A stretch of DNA of 64,000 bases from Sphingomonas sanguinis (GTDB lineage Bacteria; Pseudomonadota; Alphaproteobacteria; Sphingomonadales; Sphingomonadaceae). Positions 26,021 through 34,466 of the stretch are shown one piece after another. Made by a program: the position numbers and the translations under genes. Position 1 is the first letter of the stretch; each line of letters begins with the position of its first letter. Below the pieces are notes generated by a model. The model saw nothing but the letters and a program-made list of their open reading frames with translations. It was not told where the DNA came from and ran no database searches. The stretch covers positions 28,387-92,386 of the forward strand of contig NZ_LDTE01000041.1 of NCBI RefSeq assembly GCF_001476905.1, read 5' to 3'.

Positions 26021-26767
26021 ATGGCAAACTGGTCTGATCCACGGCCGAGCGCCGCGCCGTTCGGTACCACAGCCACCACGGGCTCGACCGCCTATGATGC
26101 GGGTCTGCGTTCGTACATGCTGTCCGTCTATAACTATATGACGTCGGGCGTGCTGCTGACGGGTATCGTCGCGCTGCTCTTCGCATGGGGTGGTCGTGAC
26201 AGCATGGCCGCGCAGGTCTTCCTGCATGGCGGCGCGCTGAAATATGTCATCATGTTCGCGCCATTGGGCTTCGTGTTCGCGCTCAGCATGGGCGTGACCC
26301 GCATGAAGACTTCGACGATGCAGCTGCTCTTCTGGGCGTTCGCGGTCGTCATGGGCCTTTCGCTGTCGACCATCTTCCTGGTCTATAGCGGCGGTTCGAT
26401 CGCGGGTGCGTTCTTCGCCACTGCAGCGGGCTTCGCGGCGCTGAGCCTGTACGGCTACACCACCAAGCGTGACCTGTCGGCCTTCGGCACCTTCCTGATC
26501 ATCGGTCTGGTTGGCCTGATCGTCGCCAGCCTGATCAACGTCTTCCTGCAGTCGGGCACGATGGGTCTGGTCATCAGCTTCGTCGGCGTGCTGCTGTTCG
26601 CAGGCCTGACCGCCTATGATACGCAGCGCACCAAGTCGATGTATTACGAGGTGCGCGGCACGTCGATGCAGGACCGCGTGGTCATCATGTCGGCGCTGAG
26701 CCTGTATCTCGACTTCATCAACATGTTCATGTTCATCCTGCGTCTGACCGGCTCCAGCCGCGACTGA
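26021..26767 (+). CDS. Bax inhibitor-1 / YccA family membrane protein
   Basis: 248-aa inner-membrane protein with seven predicted hydrophobic helices after a short soluble N-terminus. The family signature is visible (MTSGVLLTGIVALLF, DTQRTKSMYYEV, ALSLYLDFINMFMFILR near the end). Family members are linked to membrane proteostasis and FtsH regulation (YccA) and to proton/calcium leak; the role here is unknown. Start ATG 26021 with AAAGGAG upstream; a clear terminator follows. Confidence 0.94.
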   Translation: MANWSDPRPSAAPFGTTATTGSTAYDAGLRSYMLSVYNYMTSGVLLTGIVALLFAWGGRDSMAAQVFLHGGALKYVIMFAPLGFVFALSMGVTRMKTSTMQLLFWAFAVVMGLSLSTIFLVYSGGSIAGAFFATAAGFAALSLYGYTTKRDLSAFGTFLIIGLVGLIVASLINVFLQSGTMGLVISFVGVLLFAGLTAYDTQRTKSMYYEVRGTSMQDRVVIMSALSLYLDFINMFMFILRLTGSSRD

Positions 26768-26792
26768 TTGGGTAGAGCAGAGCAAGACCTTC

Positions 26793-26826
26793 AAGGGCTC
26801 GGCGGAGTGTCCGCCGGGCCCTTTCT
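26793..26826 (+). terminator. Rho-independent terminator after the BI-1 gene
   Basis: AAGGGCTCGGCGGA and TCCGCCGGGCCCTT form a 14-bp stem with one G-T pair and a 3-nt loop (GTG), followed by TTCTC. It starts 26 nt after the stop codon. Confidence 0.88.
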
Positions 26827-26848
26827 CATGCACAAAAGGAATGCGGCC

Positions 26849-27628
26849 ATGCGCCTGTCGATCGACGTGACGCTCGACTATGTCGTGAAGGACCCGGCCG
26901 ATATCCTCCTCCAGATCGAGGCGGCGGCGACCCCCGATCAGCGGCTGGAGCATCAGTCGTTGACCATCTGGTCCGATCACGCCGTAACGGCGGTGGCGGG
27001 CGAGGAAGGCATCGGCCAGCGTTGCTGGGTCCGCGCCGATCATGGCCTGATCGCGCGCTATGAGGCGATCGTGGCGATCGACCGACCGGCGGTGCGGCTG
27101 GAAATGCTGGGTGCGACCCCGGCGCGCGGTCTCGGCGGGGCGTTGATCCCTTATCTGCTGCCTAGCCGCTATTGCGAGTCGGACCGGCTGGAGGGCTTTG
27201 TGCGTCGGCGGTTCGGCGGACTGTCGGGCGGCGCGATGGCCGCCGCGCTGGCCGAGTGGGTCGAAACCCGGCTGATTTATCAGGCGGGTACGTCCAGCGG
27301 GGTGACGACCGCGCTCGACACCTTTGGATCGCGCAGCGGGGTGTGCCGCGACTATGCCCATCTGCTGGTCGCGCTGGCGCGGGCGGCGGAGATTCCGGCG
27401 CGCTGCGTCGCGGCCTATGCGCCCGGCGTCGATCCGCCCGATTTCCATGCGGTGGCCGAGCTGTGGCTGGAGGGCGGCTGGCATCTGGTCGATGCGACGG
27501 GCATGGCCCGCGCCGACGAGATCGCGAAGGTCTGTGTCGGCCGCGACGCCACCGACATCGCCTTCATGACCGTGTTCGGCGAAGCCCAGCTTTGCGATCA
27601 ACGGGTTAGCGTGAAGCGACTCGACTGA
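26849..27628 (+). CDS. Transglutaminase-like family protein
   Basis: 259-aa cytoplasmic-looking protein with a transglutaminase-like cysteine-protease core. The Cys in SRSGVCRDYAHLL, the His in PDFHAVAELWL and the Asp in LVDATGM form the expected triad. An N-terminal beta-rich domain precedes it. Bacterial members are thought to act as peptidases or amidases; no substrate is known. ATG 26849 has AAAGGA 8 nt upstream; ATG 26828 is in frame but lies directly after the terminator. Confidence 0.9.
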   Translation: MRLSIDVTLDYVVKDPADILLQIEAAATPDQRLEHQSLTIWSDHAVTAVAGEEGIGQRCWVRADHGLIARYEAIVAIDRPAVRLEMLGATPARGLGGALIPYLLPSRYCESDRLEGFVRRRFGGLSGGAMAAALAEWVETRLIYQAGTSSGVTTALDTFGSRSGVCRDYAHLLVALARAAEIPARCVAAYAPGVDPPDFHAVAELWLEGGWHLVDATGMARADEIAKVCVGRDATDIAFMTVFGEAQLCDQRVSVKRLD

Positions 27629-27649
27629 TCCAGGACAGGGAAGGGGGCA

Positions 27650-27675
27650 GGAACGGTTGCGCGTTGTGGCTCGTT
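27650..27675 (+). promoter_or_regulatory. Candidate EcfG (general stress sigma) promoter
   Basis: GGAAC at 27650-27654, a 17-bp spacer and CGTT at 27672-27675 match exactly the alphaproteobacterial EcfG consensus GGAAC-N16/17-CGTT. It would start transcription around 27682, about 24 nt before the ATG of the small acidic protein gene at 27706. Confidence 0.75.
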
Positions 27676-27705
27676 GATCCGGTCCACTGATGATGGGGAA
27701 GTGAC

Positions 27706-27981
27706 ATGACCGACAGCATCGACGATCGCGCGCTGGACAGCGTTTCGGTCGCACCCGGCGGCGAGCAGGCCGAACAGGGCAATCGCCCGAACCCGCCCCA
27801 GCAGGATGCCGGGCAGGATTCCGACATCGCCGAGGAACTGGCGAAGAACCCCGAAGATGTCGACGCGCAGCTCGACGAGAGCCTTGACGAGTCGATGGAC
27901 GCCAGTGATCCGCCCTCCAACACTCAGCCGGGTCGTGACGGTCCGGCGGAATCATCTGGCTATCGGGAAGACGATCGCTGA
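27706..27981 (+). CDS. Small acidic protein, probable general stress response gene
   Basis: 91 aa, very rich in Asp, Glu, Gln and Pro, with no hydrophobic segment and no cysteine. It looks intrinsically disordered. The central DIAEELAKNPEDVDAQLDESLDES segment could form a short helix. I do not recognise a characterised family. Its expression is likely under the general stress sigma factor because of the exact EcfG-type promoter just upstream. A strong stem-loop follows the stop. Confidence 0.75.
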   Translation: MTDSIDDRALDSVSVAPGGEQAEQGNRPNPPQQDAGQDSDIAEELAKNPEDVDAQLDESLDESMDASDPPSNTQPGRDGPAESSGYREDDR

Positions 27982-27989
27982 TCGACAAA

Positions 27990-28034
27990 GGGGGCGAGAG
28001 GGCGGAGTCGATGGCGATCCGCCCGATCGCCCCC
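27990..28034 (+). terminator. Stem-loop after the acidic protein gene
   Basis: GGGGGCGA pairs with TCGCCCCC, and internally GGCGGA with TCCGCC, leaving a loop of about 11 nt. It starts 9 bp after the stop codon. The T-run after it is poor (GCTCTCTATTT), so strength is uncertain. Confidence 0.6.
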
Positions 28035-28287
28035 GCTCTCTATTTGCGGCCTAATTGCCGCAGCGGGCCGGACATGCCCGCTAAGCCATTGCGTGATCGC
28101 AACAAACATCGCGATTGTATCGCCTGTGACGCCTCTATCGAAAAATCATTGCCGTGATAACGGCTCGTCGCAATCTATGTTGCGGCGCGGTGCGTTTCAT
28201 GTTCGTCTATCTCGGCTCGTTCAGCACTGCGTTAACCAAATGCGCGCATGATGACCGGGTTGGTTTCGATGGGCGGGGTGAACGCAT
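28035..28287. other. Non-coding stretch upstream of the 28288 gene
   Basis: No convincing gene or repeat of the families seen elsewhere. It is AT-richer than the surroundings (GCAACAAACATCGCGATTG region, CGAAAAATCATTGCCG), which fits a promoter region for the following gene. No consensus promoter was matched. Confidence 0.5.
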
Positions 28288-28845
28288 ATGGGATCGAGGA
28301 GCAGACCGGCCGAAGGCGCGATGACATTGGCCGAAATGAAGGAATTTGCCGGGTTCGCGGCAGCGACGCAGCGCTATATCCGCCGTTCGCTCGATATCGG
28401 GCTGGACCGCGAGGATGCGATGGCGCGCTGGTCGCGCGACGTGGTGGAGGCAGCCAGCATCCGCGCCCAGGCCCGGCTGTACCGTAACCTGCCCGAGATC
28501 CGGCATCTGATCCCGGTCGACAGCGGCCTGGAATCGCTGGAGCCGTTCATGGCGCCGTTCGTGACGATCGCGGCGTTTGATCTGGGACAGGGGCGGCTGA
28601 CTAGCTTCTCGGCGTTCCGCTTCCTCTATGAGCGACTGATCGGTGCCGAGGTGCGGCCGTGGTTGCCGTCGGTGTTCTGCGCGGCGGCGGCGCTGCCGCA
28701 CCTGCACCCGGAACTGCGCCGCAAGTTGCTTCAGTCGATCAGCGAGGCGGCGGCGACCGCGGCAGGCTGGTCGAGCCGCCAGCCCGCCTTCTTCCCGCAT
28801 TGGGTCGAGAAGGTGGACACCAACGGCACTTCGCTTGCGAGCTGA
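28288..28845 (+). CDS. Hypothetical protein
   Basis: 185 aa (174 aa if ATG 28321 is used, MTLAEMKEF). Mostly alpha-helical by composition, with no signal peptide or membrane helix. Charged helices (TQRYIRRSLDIGLDREDAMARW) are followed by a more hydrophobic middle. I do not recognise the family. It stands alone between a likely promoter region and the convergent extensin-like gene. Confidence 0.7.
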   Translation: MGSRSRPAEGAMTLAEMKEFAGFAAATQRYIRRSLDIGLDREDAMARWSRDVVEAASIRAQARLYRNLPEIRHLIPVDSGLESLEPFMAPFVTIAAFDLGQGRLTSFSAFRFLYERLIGAEVRPWLPSVFCAAAALPHLHPELRRKLLQSISEAAATAAGWSSRQPAFFPHWVEKVDTNGTSLAS

Positions 28846-28880
28846 CGATAGTAGGTGACGGGCCGGGGGGGCCGTCACCA

Positions 28881-29612
28881 TTACCGACAGGCGCGCCAGC
28901 CCATCGCCCCGCGATGGGCTTGGTCGAGGTGGAAATGGTCGGCGTGGGCGGCGTTATAGTCCGGTGACAGGGTGGTCGCGAACAGCTCGCATGCCCCGTC
29001 ACGGACCCGGCGGAGAAACTGCCCCGCCGGGCCTTGATCCTTCCAGTCGCGCACGACGCGGATTTGTCGTCCGTCGCTCAGCCGGAATGCGGCGATGTCG
29101 ATCGCATTGGCGCGGGCATGTTCGCTCCAGTCACTGGTGCTGCGCCCGCTGATCCGACGGCAATTATAGCTGCCCAGATGTTCGATCGCGACCACCTCCG
29201 CCCCCAGCAAGGCGCGCGCGGCGGGTTGGACGCTGTTCCATTCCCATAGCGCCAGTGAGGCGGCGACCGGGCAGGAAACGCCCAATGAGGCGGGGCGATA
29301 GCCGATGCTCCGCGCGCCGCCCGTGGTCAGGCGCACCACATCGTCATAGCCGCATTGTGCGCCGTCCGCTCGGGCGGGGAGCGAAGTATAGCGAATGCCT
29401 GCCCGCTCCAGCAGTGCGGTGCATTGCGCCTTGTCCTGGGTGAGGGCGGTCAGCTTGCGGCCCGTGAACAGGCCCACCGGCTGGCCCAGGTCGAGCGGAG
29501 CCCAGGGCACATCCTGCGGCCGGTGCCGCGCCATGCCCCAGAGCAGCAGTGCTGCCATCGCCAGTCCGACGACCACGACCAACAGGATCGTCCATCGCCG
29601 GAGCGTCCGCAT
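28881..29612 (-). CDS. Extensin-like C-terminal domain protein, LAS-type peptidase fold
   Basis: 243 aa. One N-terminal membrane anchor (about 8-26) places it in the envelope. The domain (about 55-243) has the metal-site pattern of the DD-/LD-carboxypeptidase-like (LAS) fold: SEHARANAID with His165 and Asp172, and HADHFHLD with His226 and His228. Six cysteines in the domain (64, 87, 114, 151, 208, 242) could form disulfides. Likely acts on peptidoglycan, but this is inferred from the fold. Its ATG shares one base with the upstream Nudix stop (TGATG). Confidence 0.88.
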   Translation of the reverse strand: MRTLRRWTILLVVVVGLAMAALLLWGMARHRPQDVPWAPLDLGQPVGLFTGRKLTALTQDKAQCTALLERAGIRYTSLPARADGAQCGYDDVVRLTTGGARSIGYRPASLGVSCPVAASLALWEWNSVQPAARALLGAEVVAIEHLGSYNCRRISGRSTSDWSEHARANAIDIAAFRLSDGRQIRVVRDWKDQGPAGQFLRRVRDGACELFATTLSPDYNAAHADHFHLDQAHRGAMGWRACR

Positions 29613-30406
29613 CAGCCGCGCTCCGCACTGGCGACCGGCTGGGCGGTGATCGGATAGCCCAGATCGTCGGGGATACAGATACAGTCGACGCCGTCCCGCT
29701 CGGCGCGGAAAGGGGTGATGCGACGGATCGGCCAGGCACGCGCATCGGCTACGGCGCTGGCGAAGTCGGGATATTGGGCCAGCCGTTCCAGTGTCCGCCG
29801 GGTGGGAAAGATGATGCGAATCGCACCGCGATCGGCTTGGTCCAGCGCTTCGGCGGCGGTCAGCCATTCGGCGCGCACCGTCTCCGTGCCATCGATGACC
29901 GGCGTGGATTGGGCGCGGGGCAGGGCGGCGAGATAGAAGCGTGCATCGAAGCGGCGCACGGGCACATGCTCCGGGCACCAGCGTGCGAAAGGCGTCAGCG
30001 CGGCTGGATCGATCCGGCTTTGCTGTTCTTCGAGTGCCAAAGCGAAGGGCCGTCCCGCTGTCATCGCCGCGCGAAGTCGGGCGAGCCTGATGGGATCGGG
30101 AAGCGGCGACAGTCCGACCGCCAGGCCGACCTCCTCGATCGTCTCGCGGATCGCGGCGATACGGGCGGCGGCGTCTTCCGGGTCGGGGGCGTCAGCTGGG
30201 ACCAGCTCATGGTCGCCGGGATCGACCCGCCCGCCGGGAAACACCATGGCCCCGCCCAGAAAGGTCAGCGCTGCGCCGCGCTCGACCATCAGGATTTCGG
30301 GCGGCGAACCGGGTGCGGGGCCTTCGCGCATCAGGATCAGGGTGGCGGCGGGGATGGGATCGGGGATCATCGAACGACCAACGTTCTGATCATGCGAAGG
30401 GGCCAT
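29612..30406 (-). CDS. Nudix hydrolase (NUDT19-like)
   Basis: 264-aa Nudix hydrolase. The Nudix box is present but interrupted by an insert: GGRVDPGD early, then RETIEEVGL after about 20 residues, as in the NUDT7/NUDT19 group that hydrolyses acyl-CoA or related diphosphates. Start is ATG 30406; ATG at residue 13 (MIPDPIPAATLI) is an alternative. It leads a two-gene operon with the extensin-like gene and lies 72 bp from the tRNA-Ala gene on the same strand. Confidence 0.88.
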   Translation of the reverse strand: MAPSHDQNVGRSMIPDPIPAATLILMREGPAPGSPPEILMVERGAALTFLGGAMVFPGGRVDPGDHELVPADAPDPEDAAARIAAIRETIEEVGLAVGLSPLPDPIRLARLRAAMTAGRPFALALEEQQSRIDPAALTPFARWCPEHVPVRRFDARFYLAALPRAQSTPVIDGTETVRAEWLTAAEALDQADRGAIRIIFPTRRTLERLAQYPDFASAVADARAWPIRRITPFRAERDGVDCICIPDDLGYPITAQPVASAERG

Positions 30407-30478
30407 GGCTAACCGTGGAGGAGGTTAGACGCGGAGAGGGCCAAATCAGGCTGATTTGCGATGTCGGGGGAGGCGGGG

Positions 30479-30554
30479 TGGTGGAGCTGAGGGGAATCGA
30501 ACCCCTGACCTCTGCAGTGCGATTGCAGCGCTCTCCCATCTGAGCTACAGCCCC
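30479..30554 (-). tRNA. tRNA-Ala (CGC anticodon)
   Basis: On the minus strand GGGGCTG (30554-30548) pairs with CAGCTCC (one G-T) and an encoded CCA ends at 30479. The anticodon CGC is at 30521-30519 inside the loop ATCGCAC closed by CTGCA/TGCAG. The T loop reads GTTCGATTC. It decodes the GCG alanine codon. Confidence 0.95.
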
Positions 30555-30702
30555 GCCCCGTGACCCGACCATGGTCGGGAGCGACGCCATTAGCCCGTGA
30601 TTTCGGGCGACGCAACACCGCGTTGCCGCTGGCAGCCAAAAATTTTCGGTGGCTTTCGACCCCTGCCAACGCTCCATCCGTCGCGCGCGGTCCCGCGCCA
30701 AC

Positions 30703-30728
30703 GGAACAATGTCTTGATCTTCCTCATT
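30703..30728 (+). promoter_or_regulatory. Near-consensus EcfG-type promoter upstream of the DUF2171 protein gene
   Basis: GGAAC at 30703-30707, a 17-bp spacer and CATT at 30725-30728. It differs from the EcfG consensus by one base (CATT for CGTT). The start codon of the Tyr/Gly/Arg-rich gene is about 75 bp downstream. Confidence 0.35.
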
Positions 30729-30803
30729 GAAACGCACGGAAGGCACGGCCCGCCGGACGAGCGGCGTCGGCCCCCGCAGGACCGAATTTCAGGAGGGTTT
30801 AGG

Positions 30804-31997
30804 ATGGCTTACGACCGCTATTCCCGCGACGCCAATCGTGGCGACCGCGATTTCGACTATGGCCGGGACTACGGCTCCGGGCGGGACTATACCTATTCCA
30901 GCGCGCGAGATTACGAAGCTGCGGGCGCATTCGATGACGACCGCAACAACGACCATCGTCGCGGCTATGGCGCGCGGGATTATGGCCGACAGGGATATGA
31001 TCACGGCGACAATTACGGTGCCTCGCGTCAGGATTTCGGCGGCCGCTATAACGAAGGTCGTTATGGCGAGGGCCGCTCGGGCACCTATGGCGCGTATCGC
31101 AGCGGCGGCGACTATGGCCGCGACAGCTATCGCAGTGGCGAGCGTGACTATGGTCGTGAAGCCTATCGTGGTTCGTCGTCCTACGGCGACTCGTCGCGTG
31201 GCTATGGTTATACCGGCGACCGATACGGTCGTGATGACCGTCAGGGTCGCGGCGACTATGGCCGGTCTCAGTCGCGCGGCGACTATGGTCGTCAGCCCCA
31301 GGGCTATGACTATGAGGATCGCGGCTTCTTCGCCCGCGCCGGGGACGAGGTCCGCTCGTGGTTCGGCGACGAGGAGGCGGAGCGTCGTCGCGAGGCCGAC
31401 GCGCGCATGGACGAGCGTTATTACGCCCAGCAGGACCACGACTATAACCACTGGCGCTCGGGCCAGATCGCCGCGCTCGACCGCGATTATGACGAGTATC
31501 GCAGCGAGAACCGCACCAAGTTCCAGAACGAATTCGCGAGCTGGCGCACCGAGCGCGAGGGCCAGCGCGGCCTGCTCCCCAAGGTGAAGGAGCATCAGGA
31601 AGTCGTCGGTTCGGACGGCAGCCATGTCGGCACCGTCGACAAGGTGCGCGGCGACCGCATCCTGCTGACCAAGAACGACAAGGATGCGGGTGGCCAGCAC
31701 CACTCGATCCCATCGCGCTGGCTGAAGTCCGTCGAGGACAAGGTCACGCTGACCAAGACCGCCGAGGAGGCCAAGGCCCAGTGGCGGGATGAAGAGAATG
31801 CGCGCGCCATGTTCGGCGATCGCACCAGCGAAAACGACCGCTATGGCCAGGCGAATCGCTATGGCCAGACCGGCGGTCAGACGAGCGGTTACGGCCAGAG
31901 TGCGACCGGTACGACCAGCTCGACCCAGAACAGCACCGGGACCACCGCCACCACGGCGGGCACCGGAACGACCTCGGACACCAATCGGGGTTATTGA
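30804..31997 (+). CDS. Tyr/Gly/Arg-rich low-complexity protein with DUF2171 domain
   Basis: 397 aa. Residues 1-175 are a low-complexity region made of many YGR, YGRD, RDYG and GDYGR repeats. A charged segment follows (RSWFGDEEAERRREADARMDE). A folded DUF2171 domain, a PRC-barrel-like module, lies at about 265-330 (EVVGSDGSHVGTVDKVRGDRI, SIPSRWLKSVEDKV). The last 60 residues are Ser/Thr/Gly/Gln-rich. ATG 30804 has AGGAGGG upstream. DUF2171 proteins are small stress-related proteins; the aromatic low-complexity arm suggests self-association or coating. No signal peptide. Confidence 0.85.
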   Translation: MAYDRYSRDANRGDRDFDYGRDYGSGRDYTYSSARDYEAAGAFDDDRNNDHRRGYGARDYGRQGYDHGDNYGASRQDFGGRYNEGRYGEGRSGTYGAYRSGGDYGRDSYRSGERDYGREAYRGSSSYGDSSRGYGYTGDRYGRDDRQGRGDYGRSQSRGDYGRQPQGYDYEDRGFFARAGDEVRSWFGDEEAERRREADARMDERYYAQQDHDYNHWRSGQIAALDRDYDEYRSENRTKFQNEFASWRTEREGQRGLLPKVKEHQEVVGSDGSHVGTVDKVRGDRILLTKNDKDAGGQHHSIPSRWLKSVEDKVTLTKTAEEAKAQWRDEENARAMFGDRTSENDRYGQANRYGQTGGQTSGYGQSATGTTSSTQNSTGTTATTAGTGTTSDTNRGY

Positions 31998-32004
31998 TAA
32001 AGAA

Positions 32005-32030
32005 AAACGTCACGACGGCGTGACTTTTCT
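32005..32030 (+). terminator. Rho-independent terminator 1 after the DUF2171 gene
   Basis: GTCACG and CGTGAC form a 6-bp stem with a 4-nt loop, preceded by AAAAA and followed by TTTTCT. It starts 8 nt after the stop and can work in both directions. Confidence 0.75.
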
Positions 32031-32033
32031 TGG

Positions 32034-32064
32034 AGGGCTCGGGTGGACTTCACCCGGGCCCTTT
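32034..32064 (+). terminator. Rho-independent terminator 2 after the DUF2171 gene
   Basis: AGGGCTCGGGTG pairs with CACCCGGGCCCT (one G-T), loop GACTT, then TTCCC. It directly follows terminator 1, giving a tandem arrangement like the one after the BI-1 gene. Confidence 0.78.
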
Positions 32065-32101
32065 CCCATGTCCGCTCCCACGCAATGAAAAGGATATAAA
32101 G

Positions 32102-33085
32102 ATGAAGGCCTGGACCCTGGCGGCCCGCCCCAAGGGCACGCCCGTCGATAGTGATTTCGCTCTGGTGGAGCGCGATCTACCTGCCCTGAACGAGGGTGAG
32201 GTACGGGTCGCCAACCGCTGGCTGTCGGTCGACCCCTATATGCGTGGCCGAATGAACGACACGAAGAGCTATGTCCCGCCCTTCCAGCTCGGCGAGCCGA
32301 TGCAGGGCGGCGCGATCGGCGAGGTGGTCGAGAGCCGCGCCGACAGCATCGCAGTCGGCACCTTGGTCAGCCACATGGCGGGCTGGCGCGACGAGGCGGT
32401 GCTTCCCGCCGCGCATGTCCAGCCGCTCCCCGATCTGGGCGTCGACCCCCAGGCCTTTCTGGGCCAGTTCGGCATGCCGGGCATGACGGCCTATTACGGC
32501 CTGCTGCAGGTCGCCGAAGCAAAGGCGGGCGATACGGTGTTCGTCTCGGCGGCGGCGGGCGCGGTCGGATCGACCGTGGTGCAGATCGCCAAGGCCAAGG
32601 GCATGACGGTCATCGGTTCGGCCGGTGGCGCGGACAAGACGGCCTGGGTGCGCTCGCTCGGTGCCGATGCGGTCATCGACTATAAGTCGGGTCAGTCGGT
32701 CGTCGATGCGCTGGGCGAAGCGGCCCCGAACGGGATCGACGTCTATTTCGACAATGTCGGCGGCGACCATCTGGACGCGGCGCTGGCCCATGCCAAGCCG
32801 GGTGCGCGTTTCGCGATCTGCGGCATGATCGACGTCTATAACGACGCCAAGCCGACCAGCCTGAAGTATCTCGCACGCCTGATCGGCAATCGCGTGCGAA
32901 TTCAGGGCTTCATCGTGTCCGACTTCAAGGGCCAGCAGGATTTCTACCGCGACATGGCCGGGATGCTGAAGGACGGTCAGTTGCAGCGCGAGGAGACGGT
33001 GGTCGGTGGGCTGGAGAAGACCCCCGAGGCATTCCTCGGGCTGTTCACCGGCGGCAACAAGGGCAAGATGCTGGTGAAGCTGTAA
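32102..33085 (+). CDS. NADP-dependent medium-chain oxidoreductase (CurA/YncB-like)
   Basis: 327 aa, zinc-independent MDR family reductase. The nucleotide site is visible (AKAGDTVFVSAAAGAVGSTVVQIAKAKG), as is the SVDPYMRGRM segment typical of the leukotriene/prostaglandin reductase-like and CurA group that reduces alkenals and ketones. No zinc ligands of the alcohol dehydrogenase type. ATG 32102 has AAAGGATATAAAG upstream. A stand-alone gene between terminators and repeats. Confidence 0.92.
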   Translation: MKAWTLAARPKGTPVDSDFALVERDLPALNEGEVRVANRWLSVDPYMRGRMNDTKSYVPPFQLGEPMQGGAIGEVVESRADSIAVGTLVSHMAGWRDEAVLPAAHVQPLPDLGVDPQAFLGQFGMPGMTAYYGLLQVAEAKAGDTVFVSAAAGAVGSTVVQIAKAKGMTVIGSAGGADKTAWVRSLGADAVIDYKSGQSVVDALGEAAPNGIDVYFDNVGGDHLDAALAHAKPGARFAICGMIDVYNDAKPTSLKYLARLIGNRVRIQGFIVSDFKGQQDFYRDMAGMLKDGQLQREETVVGGLEKTPEAFLGLFTGGNKGKMLVKL

Positions 33086-33090
33086 ATCGA

Positions 33091-33127
33091 CTCCCCTCCC
33101 GCAGGCGGGAGGGGTTGGGGGAGGGAA
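33091..33127. repeat. Family A palindromic repeat
   Basis: CCCCTCCCGCAGGCGGGAGGGG followed by TTGGGGGAGGG. A single copy in the 97-bp gap between convergent genes, where it may terminate transcription. Confidence 0.85.
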
Positions 33128-33182
33128 CCCGGCGAACCACGACTGCTTAGGCGGATGAGACTCCCCCGTCAGACCACGCGAC

Positions 33183-33695
33183 TCACCCCACCCAACCGGC
33201 CAGCCAATCCGCCACCGCCTGCGGCGTCATCGACCGCGCATCGGCCAGCGCCGTCTCTCGGCCCGCATTGATCAGCTTGTTAGTCTTCGGATCGACGATC
33301 AGCACGGCCGGCACGCCTGCCAGCCGCCCCTTGATCCCATAAGCCGCCGGGATATCCATATTCTGGTCGAAGCGGCCGACATCGACCGTCACCACCTCAA
33401 AATGCTTGGCGACGAAGGGACGCATCTGCGGCGTCTCCATCACGCCTGCCAGCAAGCGGCAGTCGAGGCACCAATTGCCGCCCAGGTCGATCAGTACCCG
33501 CTTGTGCGCCTTCACCGCCCGCGCCCGCGCCGCCGCGATCGCGGCCTTCGCATCGCCTGCATGATAGGGCAGCGGCAAAGGCTTGGCCAAAGCCTCGAAA
33601 CTGGCGACGCCGACACGCGGCGCCGAGACCGGCGCGGCGGCGGGGAGCGCGACGGAGGCGGCGATCAGGGACAGGGCGAACAGCCGGGATTTCAT
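33183..33695 (-). CDS. Exported thioredoxin-family protein
   Basis: 170 aa with an N-terminal signal peptide (about 1-20) and a thioredoxin fold. The active-site motif is WCLDC (CxxC), followed by the cis-Pro loop GVPAVLIV. Likely a periplasmic thiol-disulfide oxidoreductase, resembling the DsbD C-terminal-like or thiol reductase group. It stands alone; a role in cytochrome or envelope protein maturation is possible but not shown. Confidence 0.88.
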   Translation of the reverse strand: MKSRLFALSLIAASVALPAAAPVSAPRVGVASFEALAKPLPLPYHAGDAKAAIAAARARAVKAHKRVLIDLGGNWCLDCRLLAGVMETPQMRPFVAKHFEVVTVDVGRFDQNMDIPAAYGIKGRLAGVPAVLIVDPKTNKLINAGRETALADARSMTPQAVADWLAGWVG

Positions 33696-33851
33696 GCGAA
33701 AGGCTTCCTTCTATCGGATAGCCGACAATGGAGCCCGAAAGCCGCCTTTTGACAAGCCAGCGTTGCTGCGCGCGGATCAAGTTCACCTACGCCTTGCCAA
33801 CATCGTTTACAGGTGTAATCAGTAACGCGAAACCAACGAAAGGGATCAGCG

Positions 33852-34433
33852 ATGCAAAAGCGTGGTGTGGCGATACTGGCTTGGATGACACTCCTCCCCG
33901 CATCGATCCAGGCGCAAGCGCCTCAACCGAAAAACAATCCGCAGCTGACCGCGATGTTCGACGCGGATCAGGCGATCCGCGCGTCGATCGACCCCGCCAA
34001 GCCGATCGACATGGCGCAGGTCCGCCGCATGATCGCCGAGGACGCGATGCGCCGGGCGACCGCCCGAACGCTGCTGGCGGAGGGAAAGCTCTCCACCGCA
34101 GAGGACTATTATCACGCCGCCTTCCTCTTCCAGCACGGCTCGGACGCGGCGGACTATCTGCTCGCCCATTCGCTTGCGATGGCGGCGGTGGCACGGGGCA
34201 AGGCCGAAGCCAACTGGATCGCAGCCGCGACGCTCGACCGCTATCTGATGAAGATCGGCCAACCGCAAATTTACGGCACGCAATACACCCGGTCTAAGGA
34301 GAGCGGGGTGACCATGGACCCGTATGACCGCGCGCTGATCCCCGACAGCCTGCGCACCACGCTGGGCGTGCCCATGCAGGCGGAGCAGCTCAAGAAATTG
34401 GAGGGCATGAAGGCACCTAATGCCAAGCCATGA
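33852..34433 (+). CDS. DUF6624-like hypothetical exported protein
   Basis: 193 aa with a signal peptide (about 1-21, ending IQAQA). The rest is helical, with a segment resembling the DUF6624 family (ATLDRYLMKIGQPQIYGTQY). Function unknown. It stands alone, with a convergent small membrane-protein gene downstream. Confidence 0.75.
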   Translation: MQKRGVAILAWMTLLPASIQAQAPQPKNNPQLTAMFDADQAIRASIDPAKPIDMAQVRRMIAEDAMRRATARTLLAEGKLSTAEDYYHAAFLFQHGSDAADYLLAHSLAMAAVARGKAEANWIAAATLDRYLMKIGQPQIYGTQYTRSKESGVTMDPYDRALIPDSLRTTLGVPMQAEQLKKLEGMKAPNAKP

Positions 34434-34466
34434 TACAGGGCTTGGGCACCGGATACTCTCTCACGA

